From positions 1-35,509 of the forward strand of contig DYSC01000004.1 of the NCBI GenBank assembly GCA_020726365.1: a DNA stretch of 35,509 nucleotides, in the 5' to 3' direction. The notes beneath the pieces are model-generated. The model saw nothing but the letters and a program-made list of their open reading frames with translations, ran no database searches and had not been told where the DNA came from. Shown in pieces: positions 17,014 through 24,879 of this stretch (positions are counted from its first letter, which is position 1; the number at the start of each line of letters is the position of its first letter). The position numbers and the translations under genes are program-made. This stretch comes from Porphyromonas sp. GTDB lineage: Bacteria > Bacteroidota > Bacteroidia > Bacteroidales > Paludibacteraceae.

Positions 17014-18843
17014 ATGAAAACATTCCATTCTATTTTAATTGCGATTTTAATACTTTTTGTTTTTCATCTCAATGCTCAGGAAAATTATCAATACAAAAAA
17101 ATTGATGGTAAAGAGTATATATTATATTCCGTGCAGCCCGGCGAAGGATTGTATGGCATTGGACGGAAATTTAATATAGCTGTAAAAGAGTTGAACACAC
17201 TGAATCCCGAGGCAGCCAACGGTTTGAAAACGGGGCAGATACTGTTGATTCCTGTTACTAAAGACTCCAAAAAAGCAATTGCAACTACCAATGAACCAAC
17301 TACTCAAAGTGCAGTTAATCAAAGTACTAACTCCGAAAAATCACAATACATTGAACATATTGTCGAAAAGCGACAAACGCTTTTTGCTATTAGCCGAAAA
17401 TATGATGTTTCGCAGAATGAACTCAAAGAACTTAATCCAGAGTTGGAAAATGGCGTACGTGCAGGTATGGTATTGCGTATTCAAAAAATTGATGAAAATG
17501 AAAAACTGCAAAGCAAGAAAAATAAAAAAGAGGCGAAAACCATACAAATCAAACACATTGTGAAACCAAAAGAAACGTTATATGCTATCAGCAAACAATA
17601 TAATGTGGATGTGGAAGATATTATCAAACTAAACCCTACCGCTCTTGCTTCGTTAATTATTGGTTCGGAGCTTACTATCGAAGTTAAAAAAGAGATTGCT
17701 GCTTCGCTCGATAAAACCGAAGCTAAACCTGCCGAACAAGAAATTATCAAGCCACAGCAAACGAATAACGAACCACAATACTTGACACGATTGACCAAAA
17801 ATGTAAAACCAAATAATTCTCCAATAAAAATTGCTGTTTTATTACCTTTAGTAATCGAAAATACGAAAGCGGATGCCGTTAACGAACGTTTTCAGGAGTT
17901 TTATGCCGGCTTTTTGTTGGCTGCAAACGAGGCAAAAAGTAAAGGCGTAAGCATTGATATACTAACTTTTGATACCGAAAAAACAGAAGAAAAAATAGTA
18001 GAGGTACTTCAGAGCAGGGAATTAAAATCAGTTAATTTGATTATAGGACCGGCTTATTCCAATCAGGTTTCGTATGTAAGCGATTTTGCAAAAACCAATA
18101 AAATTAATGCAATTATTCCTTTTACTTCCAAAGTAACAGATATTAGCGACAATCCTTATTTACTCCAATTTAATCCTTCGCAAAGTATTGAAACAGAATA
18201 CTTAACTAACTTATTGACAACTCGATACAAGAATGATAATATTGTATTTATTGATCTTCCAAACGTACCTGACAACGATGGCGGATTTGAATGTTCGTCG
18301 AACTTGAAACAACTATTGAAGAGTAAAAACAGAAAATTCAATGTTATTGATACAATACCCAATCAATCGCTTCAAACTGCAGTAGCTTTTGAAAAAGAAA
18401 AATCGAATATTGTTATTTTTAATACAGATAAGTTTTCGAGTATTTTTCCATATTTGAGTTTCCTTAATGCGAATGCTTTGGATTACAACATTTTACTATA
18501 CGAACAATACAGTTGGAAGAATCAGAATGCGCAGGTAAAATTTAAATCGTTTAGCATCGCTCCTTTCAAACCCTTACTGAATGATGTAGATTTTAATAAT
18601 TATACGACCCTATTCAAAAATTATTTTAATTGGAGAATAACTTCAGTAAATCCGCGATACGATGTATTGGGCTATGATTTAGGCAATTATGCTATCGCTA
18701 TGATTTACGAATTGGGACCGCAATTTGGTTGGGGAAAAACAGAATTACCTTTAGCATCAGGCATTCAATCGTATTTAAAATTTGAGCGTTCGACACACTC
18801 GGGCGGATTTGTAAATACACAACTTTACCAACACGAAAAATAA
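17014..18843 (+). CDS. triple-LysM protein fused to a periplasmic-binding-like domain
   Basis: From the ATG at 17014 the protein has 609 residues: signal peptide (MKTFHSILIAILILFVFHLNAQ), three LysM peptidoglycan-binding repeats at about 36-81, 113-157 and 179-224 (for example TLFAISRKYDVSQNELKELNP), a linker, and a C-terminal domain from about 270 beginning IKIAVLLPL, which resembles the type I periplasmic binding fold (Peripla_BP_6 / amino-acid ABC receptors). The architecture suggests a cell-wall-tethered periplasmic protein that binds a ligand or a partner. No ABC permease is nearby, so it is not an obvious transporter component; LpoA-type activators of penicillin-binding proteins share this fold and are an alternative. 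The ORF-track start adds 58 residues that precede the signal peptide and cover the promoter. Confidence 0.85.
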   Translation: MKTFHSILIAILILFVFHLNAQENYQYKKIDGKEYILYSVQPGEGLYGIGRKFNIAVKELNTLNPEAANGLKTGQILLIPVTKDSKKAIATTNEPTTQSAVNQSTNSEKSQYIEHIVEKRQTLFAISRKYDVSQNELKELNPELENGVRAGMVLRIQKIDENEKLQSKKNKKEAKTIQIKHIVKPKETLYAISKQYNVDVEDIIKLNPTALASLIIGSELTIEVKKEIAASLDKTEAKPAEQEIIKPQQTNNEPQYLTRLTKNVKPNNSPIKIAVLLPLVIENTKADAVNERFQEFYAGFLLAANEAKSKGVSIDILTFDTEKTEEKIVEVLQSRELKSVNLIIGPAYSNQVSYVSDFAKTNKINAIIPFTSKVTDISDNPYLLQFNPSQSIETEYLTNLLTTRYKNDNIVFIDLPNVPDNDGGFECSSNLKQLLKSKNRKFNVIDTIPNQSLQTAVAFEKEKSNIVIFNTDKFSSIFPYLSFLNANALDYNILLYEQYSWKNQNAQVKFKSFSIAPFKPLLNDVDFNNYTTLFKNYFNWRITSVNPRYDVLGYDLGNYAIAMIYELGPQFGWGKTELPLASGIQSYLKFERSTHSGGFVNTQLYQHEK

Positions 18844-18845
18844 AA

Positions 18846-18884
18846 AACTGCCGACTTAGATTAGTAAGTCGGCAGTTCTATTTT
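18846..18884. terminator. bidirectional intrinsic terminator
   Basis: AACTGCCGACTTA (18846-18858) pairs perfectly over 13 bp with TAAGTCGGCAGTT (18865-18877) around a 6-nt loop. T-rich sequence follows on the plus strand and an A-run precedes it, serving the minus strand. It sits between convergent genes. Confidence 0.9.
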
Positions 18885-18907
18885 ACAGTGTGATTTAGCA
18901 ATAATTT

Positions 18908-19996
18908 TTACTTTGTAGCAAGAGCTAATGTCTTTTTTTCTTTGTAATTAGATACCAAATCATCAATCACTTCTTTTACTGTTGATATTCGAGTCGATAA
19001 ATAAGCATTGCTTCCGGCAAATGCATATCCTTTATCCATACGCCCTTTGTACGCATTATAAAGCGTTACAATTATACAATAAGGCACCACTTTATAGTCG
19101 CAGGTATGTAAACAGTTGTATGGACAAGATTTTGGACGAGTTAAGCCTAACTTTACTTTGTCCAAAAATGAACCATTCAAAGCTCTTCCGGGCATCCCGA
19201 CAGGGCTTTGGATAATTTCCACGTTATTATCTTTGGCTTTTATATACGAGTTTTTAAATTTTATATCGGCATCACACTCTTCGGTAGTTACAAAACGACT
19301 GGCAATTTGCACCCCTTTTGCCCCAAGTTCCATCATTCGATACATATCTTCGCCGCTATAAATTCCACCCGCAGCTACAACAGGAATTTCCTGATTATAT
19401 TTCTCTTCGAAAACTGCTACTTCGCTCACTACCTGAGGTATAAGCTTCTCGATAGCGAATTCGGGGTCTGCAATTTGGTTCGTTTTAAAGCCTAAATGAC
19501 CTCCCGCTTTCGGACCTTCCACAACTATCATATCAGGAAGATAATTGTAAAGCGTTTTCCATTTTTCGCAAATAATTTTGGCAGCCCGAGCCGACGAAAC
19601 AATCGGAACTAATTTGGTTGTGCAACCTTCCGTACGATACCTTGGTAAATCGAGTGGCAAGCCAGCTCCGGCAAATATTACATCAGCTTTTTCGGCAATA
19701 GCAGTTTTCACCATATCGCCAAAATTTGTCAGCGCCATCATAATATTTATACCAACTATGCCCGACGATTTTTCTTTCGCCTTGCGAATTTCTTCTTTCA
19801 AACCCACTATACATGATTCCATGTAACTGCGTGCTTTTTCGCGATATATCAACCCCAATCCTGCACATGAAATCACTCCCACTCCACCTTCGTTTGCTAC
19901 TGCCGAAGCCAACCCCGACAAAGAGATTCCAACTCCCATACCACCCTGAATTATAGGCAAACGGGCTGTTAAATTTCCAATTTTTAATCCATTCAT
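18908..19996 (-). CDS. NAD(P)H-dependent flavin oxidoreductase, nitronate monooxygenase/FabK family
   Basis: FMN-dependent TIM-barrel enzyme of 362 residues. The N-terminus LPIIQGGMGVGIS and the central VVEGPKAGGHLGF (with the family's catalytic-position His) are signatures shared by nitronate monooxygenases (2-nitropropane dioxygenases) and the enoyl-ACP reductase FabK. KGVQIASRFVTTEEC is the phosphate-binding end of the barrel. The C-terminal part has an unusual cysteine set, CPYNCLHTC then C (spacing C-x3-C-x3-C-x7-C, near residues 290-306), which could bind metal. The next gene upstream is fabI, which makes a fatty-acid role worth considering. No own promoter was found, and a weak hairpin separates it from fabI. 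Family firm, substrate uncertain. Confidence 0.85.
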   Translation of the reverse strand: MNGLKIGNLTARLPIIQGGMGVGISLSGLASAVANEGGVGVISCAGLGLIYREKARSYMESCIVGLKEEIRKAKEKSSGIVGINIMMALTNFGDMVKTAIAEKADVIFAGAGLPLDLPRYRTEGCTTKLVPIVSSARAAKIICEKWKTLYNYLPDMIVVEGPKAGGHLGFKTNQIADPEFAIEKLIPQVVSEVAVFEEKYNQEIPVVAAGGIYSGEDMYRMMELGAKGVQIASRFVTTEECDADIKFKNSYIKAKDNNVEIIQSPVGMPGRALNGSFLDKVKLGLTRPKSCPYNCLHTCDYKVVPYCIIVTLYNAYKGRMDKGYAFAGSNAYLSTRISTVKEVIDDLVSNYKEKKTLALATK

Positions 19997-20050
19997 AAAA
20001 AAAATTTTTTAGAAAATTATTATTATCAACAACACAGTTATCATCCAAAC

Positions 20051-20089
20051 AAATAAAAGAACCCGAAACAATTCCGAATTCTTTTATTT
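20051..20089 (-). terminator. probable weak terminator after fabI
   Basis: AAATAAAAGAA (20051-20061) pairs with TTCTTTTATTT (20079-20089). The stem is AT-rich with a 17-nt loop and a U-rich but not pure tail on the minus strand. It may allow read-through into the flavoprotein gene, which has no clear promoter of its own. Confidence 0.5.
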
Positions 20090-20117
20090 AATGTAAAAAA
20101 ATTATATGTCAAAAAAA

Positions 20118-20975
20118 TTATCCATAAATAATTTTTCCTTCTTCATCTTTAAAACAATCAAAACTCTTGTTATATTGTTCCATAGCTCTGTAACTCATTG
20201 CCATACTTGAAAAACCACCATCGTGATATAAGTTTTGCATGGTTACTTTACGTGTAAAATCACTAAACATTACCACGCAATAATCGGCACAATCGTCGGC
20301 TGTAGCATTACCAAGTGGCGACATACGTTCCGAAAAATCGAGTAAACTGTCGATTCCTTTAACTCCACTACCAGCAGTTGTTACAGTTGGTGATTGTGAA
20401 ATAGTATTTATCCGTACATTTTTCTCCCGACCGTAAATATATCCAAAACTACGGGCAATCGATTCCAAAATTGATTTGGCATCTGCCATGTCGTTGTACC
20501 CAAAAACAGTACGTTGCGCTGCCATATATGTTAAGGCAACCACAGAACCGTATTCGTTAATTGCATCCATTTTTTTTGCTACTTGTAGCATTTTATGAAA
20601 TGAAATTGCTGAAATATCGAGAGTTGTAGATAGCATATCATAATCCAAATCATCGTAAGTACGTTTTTTACGAACATTTGGCGACATACCGATGGAGTGC
20701 AAAACAAAGTCAATTTTGCCACCAAGAACTTCCATTGATTGTCTGAAAACCTCTTCTAAGTCAGCAACACTTGTAGCGTCTGCTGGGATAAGTTTCGCAT
20801 TTAACTTTTCCGACAATTCGTTTGTTGTACCCATACGAACTGCAAGTGGTGTGTTCGACAATGTGATTTGAGCTCCTTCTTCTACAGCTCGTTCGGCCAC
20901 TTTCCAAGCAATAGACATATCGTTCAGTGCGCCAAAAATAATTCCTTTTTTTCCTTTTAATAAATTATTACCCAT
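20118..20975 (-). CDS. fabI: enoyl-[acyl-carrier-protein] reductase (NADH) FabI
   Basis: Short-chain dehydrogenase that reduces trans-2-enoyl-ACP in the last step of each fatty-acid elongation cycle. From the ATG at 20975 it has 285 residues. The cofactor loop GALNDMSIAW and HSIGMSPN are typical. The catalytic residues Tyr150, Tyr160 and Lys167 keep exactly the spacing of E. coli Tyr146/Tyr156/Lys163. The ORF-track start at 21074 adds 33 residues (MHIYSIFVQ...) and lies upstream of the predicted transcript start (about 21047), so it cannot be used from this promoter. The promoter's -33 box nearly touches the end of uvrA. Confidence 0.95.
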   Translation of the reverse strand: MGNNLLKGKKGIIFGALNDMSIAWKVAERAVEEGAQITLSNTPLAVRMGTTNELSEKLNAKLIPADATSVADLEEVFRQSMEVLGGKIDFVLHSIGMSPNVRKKRTYDDLDYDMLSTTLDISAISFHKMLQVAKKMDAINEYGSVVALTYMAAQRTVFGYNDMADAKSILESIARSFGYIYGREKNVRINTISQSPTVTTAGSGVKGIDSLLDFSERMSPLGNATADDCADYCVVMFSDFTRKVTMQNLYHDGGFSSMAMSYRAMEQYNKSFDCFKDEEGKIIYG

Positions 20976-21052
20976 TTTTTTATGTTTATTAGTTCTGTTC
21001 GATAAAACTAATTTGAAGCCAAATAGTTTTGAAATTTCCCTGAATTTTTGCA

Positions 21053-21083
21053 CAAAGATACTATAAATGTGCAATAGTACAAA
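21053..21083 (-). promoter_or_regulatory. promoter of fabI
   Basis: On the minus strand TTTG (21083-21080), 19 bp, TATCTTTG (21060-21053). Full consensus. It lies 2 bp from the uvrA stop codon region (uvrA ends at 21085) and predicts a leader of about 72 nt. Confidence 0.75.
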
Positions 21084-21084
21084 A

Positions 21085-23925
21085 TTATTTTAGTTCAAGC
21101 CTCAAAAAACGTCCTGTTTCACTGCTCTTATTTGCAGCCACATCAGTTGGTGTACCACTACAAATAACTTTTCCTCCGGCAGCTCCACCTTCTGGTCCAA
21201 TATCAATTATATAGTCGGCAACTTTTATCACATCCATATTATGTTCAATAATAATCACCGTATTTCCCTTATCTACCAATCGGTTAAGTACTCCAAGCAG
21301 CACCTTGATGTCTTCGAAATGCAAACCGGTTGTTGGTTCATCCAAAATATAAAGTGTCTTTCCTGTATCGCGTTTCGATAGTTCGGTTGCTAATTTAACA
21401 CGCTGACTTTCGCCACCCGAAAGCGTAGTACTCGACTGTCCAAGTTTAATGTAACCCAAACCAACATCCTGTAAGGTTTTTATCTTATTAAGTATCGAAG
21501 GTTGGTTTTCGAAAAAATCAACAGCCTGATTTATGGTCATATCAAGCACATCGGCAATTGATTTTCCTTTAAACCTGACTTCGAGCGTTTCCTTGTTGTA
21601 TCGCTTTCCACCACAAGTTTCGCAGGGCACATACACATCGGGTAAAAAGTTCATTTCTATGGTTTTATAACCATTTCCACCACAGGTTTCGCATCGTCCT
21701 CCGGCAGTGTTAAACGAAAAACGTCCGGGTTTGTAACCACGAATTTTTGCTTCGGGCAAACTGACAAACACATTTCGAATATCCGAAAAAACACCCGTAT
21801 ATGTTGCAGGATTCGAGCGTGGAGTGCGTCCGATAGGCGATTGGTTCACTTCAACCACCTTGTCGATATGTTCTAATCCTTCAATACTTTTATATTCCAA
21901 AGGGTCTTGCAGCGAGCGGTAAAACTTCTGACTCAGAATGGGTTGCAGCGTTTCATTTATCAAGGTCGATTTTCCGCTTCCCGAAACTCCGGTTACACAA
22001 ATCATTTTACCAAGTGGAAAAGTTACATCTATTCCTTTCAGATTATTGCCTTTTGCTCCTTTAAGTGTAAGAAATAAGCCATTACCTTCACGCACTTTTT
22101 CGGGTATGTCAATTTTCTTTTTTCCGTTTAAATAGGCTGATGTCAAGGTATTGGCTTTCAGCATTTGAGCCGGAGTACCTGCAAAAACCACTTCACCACC
22201 ATGACGACCAGCATGTGGGCCTAAATCGACCACATAGTCGGCAGCCAACATCATATCTTTGTCGTGCTCCACCACTATCACCGAATTGCCGGTATCGCGC
22301 AGTTGCTTGAGGGAGCGAATAAGACGTTCGTTATCGCGTTGGTGAAGTCCGATACTCGGTTCGTCGAGTATATAAAGCACATTCACCAATTGCGAACCGA
22401 TCTGCGTTGCAAGGCGAATACGTTGACTTTCGCCACCCGAAAGTGATTGGGAACTGCGGTTGAGCGACAAATAATTAAGCCCCACATCTAACAAAAACTG
22501 TAACCGACTACGAATTTCTTTCAGAATTTCGGCAGCAATTGTTTTTTGTTTTTCAGATAAATGCGGCGTTACCGAATTCAACCATTCAGCAAGTTCACCA
22601 ATATCCATAGCCGAAAGTTGAGCAATATTTTTATCGTAAATGCGAAAATGCAACGATTCTTTTTTGAGTTTTGCTCCATCACATTCCGGACATTTTATTT
22701 CTTTCGAATACTGATTTGCCCATTTCTGCTCCGTTGCCGAAGCTGAGTTATCCGCCTGTGATTCAATATATTTTAAAATCCCATCGTAACTCAAAAAATA
22801 ATTTGTACCAATGGCTTGATTTTTAATATTCAATCGCTCTTCGGTACCGTTCATTATTTCATCAAACGCTTCTTCGGGAATATCTTTTACAGCGGTTTTT
22901 AACGTGCAATCGTATTTTTCGAGTATCGCTTCAATTTGCCAAAAAATAGTCGAACTTTTATGCTTTCCGAGAGGTGAAATAGCTCCATTATAAATACTCA
23001 GACTTTTATCGGGGATAATTTTATCCATATCAATCTGATTTACAAAGCCTAAGCCTTTACATTTGTGACAAGCTCCGTGCGGTGAGTTAAACGAAAAATT
23101 ATGAGGAGCAGGTTCATCGTACGAAATACCGCTCGTTGGACACATCAACATTTTACTGAAATATCGTGCTTCATCACTATCTTTTTCGAGCAACATAACT
23201 ATGCCATTGCCTTGCTGCATAGCTTTTTGCATTGATTGCTTGAGTCGTTGTCGATCTTTTTCGCTTACCAGCAATTTATCAATAACTACTTCAATATCGT
23301 GAATTTTATAACGGTCTACCTTGAGCCCATGCGTTATTTCCCGAATTTCGCCATCAATTCGAACATTTAGATAGCCCTTTTTGCGAATTTGTTCAAATAG
23401 TTCTTTGTAATGTCCCTTTCGTCCACGAACAATGGGTGCGAGTAAAAATGTTTTTTTACCTTCATATTCTTTCAAAATCAAATCCACAATCTGATCTTCG
23501 GAATATTTCACCATTTTCTCGCCTGTAACGTACGAGTAGGCCTCTCCTGCCCTTGCAAAAAGCAAACGCAGAAAGTCGTAAATTTCGGTGGTAGTACCAA
23601 CTGTCGAACGTGGATTTTTATTGGTAGTTTTTTGTTCGATGGAAATAACCGGACTTAATCCCGTAATTTTATCCACATCGGGGCGCTCCATATTACCCAA
23701 AAAGCTACGGGCATAAGCCGAAAATGTTTCGATATAACGTCGTTGACCTTCGGCAAAAATAGTATCGAATGCCAATGACGATTTACCACTTCCACTGAGT
23801 CCTGTAATCACTGTTAGTGCATTACGCGGAATACTTACATCTATATTTTTGAGGTTGTGCACACGAGCGCCTATCACCTCTACCTGCTCTTGTTCGTCGG
23901 GATTTATTATTGAAGTTGTTGCCAA
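21085..23925 (-). CDS. uvrA: excinuclease ABC subunit A
   Basis: DNA-damage recognition ATPase of nucleotide excision repair, working as a dimer with UvrB. The 946 residues contain two ABC ATPase modules: Walker A GLSGSGKSS near 42 and GVSGSGKST in the second half, and two signature motifs LSGGESQR. Two zinc-binding modules are visible: CHKCKGLG with CPECDGAKL in the first half, and CETCGGNGY with CETCGGKRY in the second. All family motifs are intact and the length is normal. Promoter assignment is open: a full consensus promoter lies about 220 bp upstream (24144-24175), and a lone -7 box TAATTTTG sits at 23977-23970. No LexA-like operator was recognised. Confidence 0.97.
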   Translation of the reverse strand: MATTSIINPDEQEQVEVIGARVHNLKNIDVSIPRNALTVITGLSGSGKSSLAFDTIFAEGQRRYIETFSAYARSFLGNMERPDVDKITGLSPVISIEQKTTNKNPRSTVGTTTEIYDFLRLLFARAGEAYSYVTGEKMVKYSEDQIVDLILKEYEGKKTFLLAPIVRGRKGHYKELFEQIRKKGYLNVRIDGEIREITHGLKVDRYKIHDIEVVIDKLLVSEKDRQRLKQSMQKAMQQGNGIVMLLEKDSDEARYFSKMLMCPTSGISYDEPAPHNFSFNSPHGACHKCKGLGFVNQIDMDKIIPDKSLSIYNGAISPLGKHKSSTIFWQIEAILEKYDCTLKTAVKDIPEEAFDEIMNGTEERLNIKNQAIGTNYFLSYDGILKYIESQADNSASATEQKWANQYSKEIKCPECDGAKLKKESLHFRIYDKNIAQLSAMDIGELAEWLNSVTPHLSEKQKTIAAEILKEIRSRLQFLLDVGLNYLSLNRSSQSLSGGESQRIRLATQIGSQLVNVLYILDEPSIGLHQRDNERLIRSLKQLRDTGNSVIVVEHDKDMMLAADYVVDLGPHAGRHGGEVVFAGTPAQMLKANTLTSAYLNGKKKIDIPEKVREGNGLFLTLKGAKGNNLKGIDVTFPLGKMICVTGVSGSGKSTLINETLQPILSQKFYRSLQDPLEYKSIEGLEHIDKVVEVNQSPIGRTPRSNPATYTGVFSDIRNVFVSLPEAKIRGYKPGRFSFNTAGGRCETCGGNGYKTIEMNFLPDVYVPCETCGGKRYNKETLEVRFKGKSIADVLDMTINQAVDFFENQPSILNKIKTLQDVGLGYIKLGQSSTTLSGGESQRVKLATELSKRDTGKTLYILDEPTTGLHFEDIKVLLGVLNRLVDKGNTVIIIEHNMDVIKVADYIIDIGPEGGAAGGKVICSGTPTDVAANKSSETGRFLRLELK

Positions 23926-24007
23926 AATCGTTTTATGTTTTTCTAAAAAAATAATCTAATTCTACTTTACAAAATTAATAATCAAATAAATATTTTAATA
24001 ACTTAAA

Positions 24008-24111
24008 CACAAAAGAACACAAAAGTTAACAAAAAAAATCATATTCATTATTGAGAATTCTTTTTGTTATATTCATATAAGACATTATTGTCCTTTTGTG
24101 ATTCTTTTGTG
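24008..24111. repeat. imperfect inverted repeat with CACAAAAG arms
   Basis: CACAAAAGAACACAAAAG (24008-24025) faces CTTTTGTGATTCTTTTGTG (24093-24111); the arms are complementary except for one extra base. Each arm is itself a doublet of CACAAAAG. If transcription starts at the distal uvrA promoter, the arms would fold in the uvrA leader. A loosely similar string is found at about 27761-27799. Confidence 0.6.
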
Positions 24112-24143
24112 GTTTCATATTTTATTATGGTAAAGTAGAGCTA

Positions 24144-24175
24144 CAAAGATACAAATTTCAAAGCATGCAGGCAAG
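24144..24175 (-). promoter_or_regulatory. distal uvrA promoter
   Basis: On the minus strand TTG (24174-24172), 20 bp, TATCTTTG (24151-24144). The consensus is good, but the leader to the uvrA ATG would be about 215 nt. Confidence 0.6.
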
Positions 24176-24189
24176 ATTATTCTATAACA

Positions 24190-24226
24190 ATATCCTCCCG
24201 CTACTAATAAAGTAGGAGGAGGATAT
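24190..24226. other. stable hairpin downstream of tpx
   Basis: ATATCCTCC (24190-24198) pairs with GGAGGATAT (24218-24226), and CTAC/GTAG (24201-24204/24212-24215) extends the stem beyond a 2x2 internal loop. There is no U-tract on either side, so it is not a classical terminator; a 3'-end stabiliser for tpx is possible. Confidence 0.5.
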
Positions 24227-24284
24227 CTTCACACGTAAACAGCATCGCGTTCTCAAAACGAAATGCCTTTTTATTTTACACTTT

Positions 24285-24773
24285 TCAGAATTTCACGTCG
24301 TAATTAGGCTCTTCCACAATTTCGGGAACAAGCTGATTGTAAACTACTTTTCCGTTTTCGTCGATAGCTACTACCGAGCGTGCCATTAAACCACCCAATG
24401 CACCATCAGTCATCAACACACCATAGTCTGTTGCAAAATTATTGTAGCGGAAATCGGAGGCTACAGTTACGTTTTCAAGACCTTCGGCACCACAAAAACG
24501 ACTTGCAGCAAATGGTAAATCTTTTGATACACAAAGTACTACGGTATTTTCATGAGCTGCTGCCCATTTGTTAAAATTACGAACCGATGCAGCACAAACG
24601 CCTGTATCGATACTTGGGAAAATATTTAATACCAATTTTTTGCCTTTAAAGTCGGCCAGACTAATTTCGTTCAATCCAGCACCTACCAATTTAAAATCGG
24701 GTGCTTGACTTCCTACTGCAGGTAAACTTCCATTTGTAGCTACTGGGTTTCCTTTAAATGTTACTGTTGCCAT
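24285..24773 (-). CDS. tpx: thiol peroxidase, Tpx-type peroxiredoxin
   Basis: Atypical 2-Cys peroxiredoxin of 162 residues that reduces hydroperoxides with thioredoxin. The peroxidatic Cys60 lies in [15 protein letters not shown] and the resolving Cys94 in SRFCGAEG, only one position away from E. coli Tpx Cys61/Cys95. [16 protein letters not shown] is the typical strand before the active site. It is transcribed alone, divergently from the lipoprotein gene. No consensus minus-strand promoter was found in the 106-bp gap, and no PerR-like box was recognised there. Downstream are two hairpins, neither with a convincing minus-strand U-tract. Confidence 0.95.
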   Translation of the reverse strand: MATVTFKGNPVATNGSLPAVGSQAPDFKLVGAGLNEISLADFKGKKLVLNIFPSIDTGVCAASVRNFNKWAAAHENTVVLCVSKDLPFAASRFCGAEGLENVTVASDFRYNNFATDYGVLMTDGALGGLMARSVVAIDENGKVVYNQLVPEIVEEPNYDVKF

Positions 24774-24832
24774 GTTTATTTATTTGTTTAAAATTATTGT
24801 TTTTATTGTTTACATGAATAACGAAATACATC

Positions 24833-24850
24833 TATTTTTGTTTACTTTTG
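24833..24850 (+). promoter_or_regulatory. two overlapping -7 boxes for the lipoprotein-GH13 unit
   Basis: TATTTTTG (24833-24840) and TACTTTTG (24843-24850) both match TAnnTTTG, 10 bp apart. No strong -33 element was found for either. They lie 30-47 bp before the ATG at 24880. Confidence 0.5.
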
Positions 24851-24879
24851 CATAAATATTTTTTGTAACCAATTCAAAA

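Larger units (their letters stand above)
23926..24284. other. 359-bp non-coding interval between tpx and uvrA
   Basis: No credible gene was seen. It holds, from left to right, a possible proximal uvrA -7 box (23970-23977), an imperfect inverted repeat (24008-24111), a consensus minus-strand promoter (24144-24175), a hairpin with ATATCCTCC/GGAGGATAT arms (24190-24226) and a second hairpin (24242-24266) followed by CTTTTTATTTT on the plus strand. Confidence 0.6.

Noticed and set aside
17481-17798. 105-aa minus-strand ORF with a hydrophobic tail
   Set aside because: Antisense to the LysM repeat region; lysine-rich codons on the plus strand create the apparent Phe/Leu run.
20976-21074. N-terminal extension of FabI (MHIYSIFVQ...)
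   Set aside because: Lies upstream of the predicted transcript start and before the normal FabI N-terminus.
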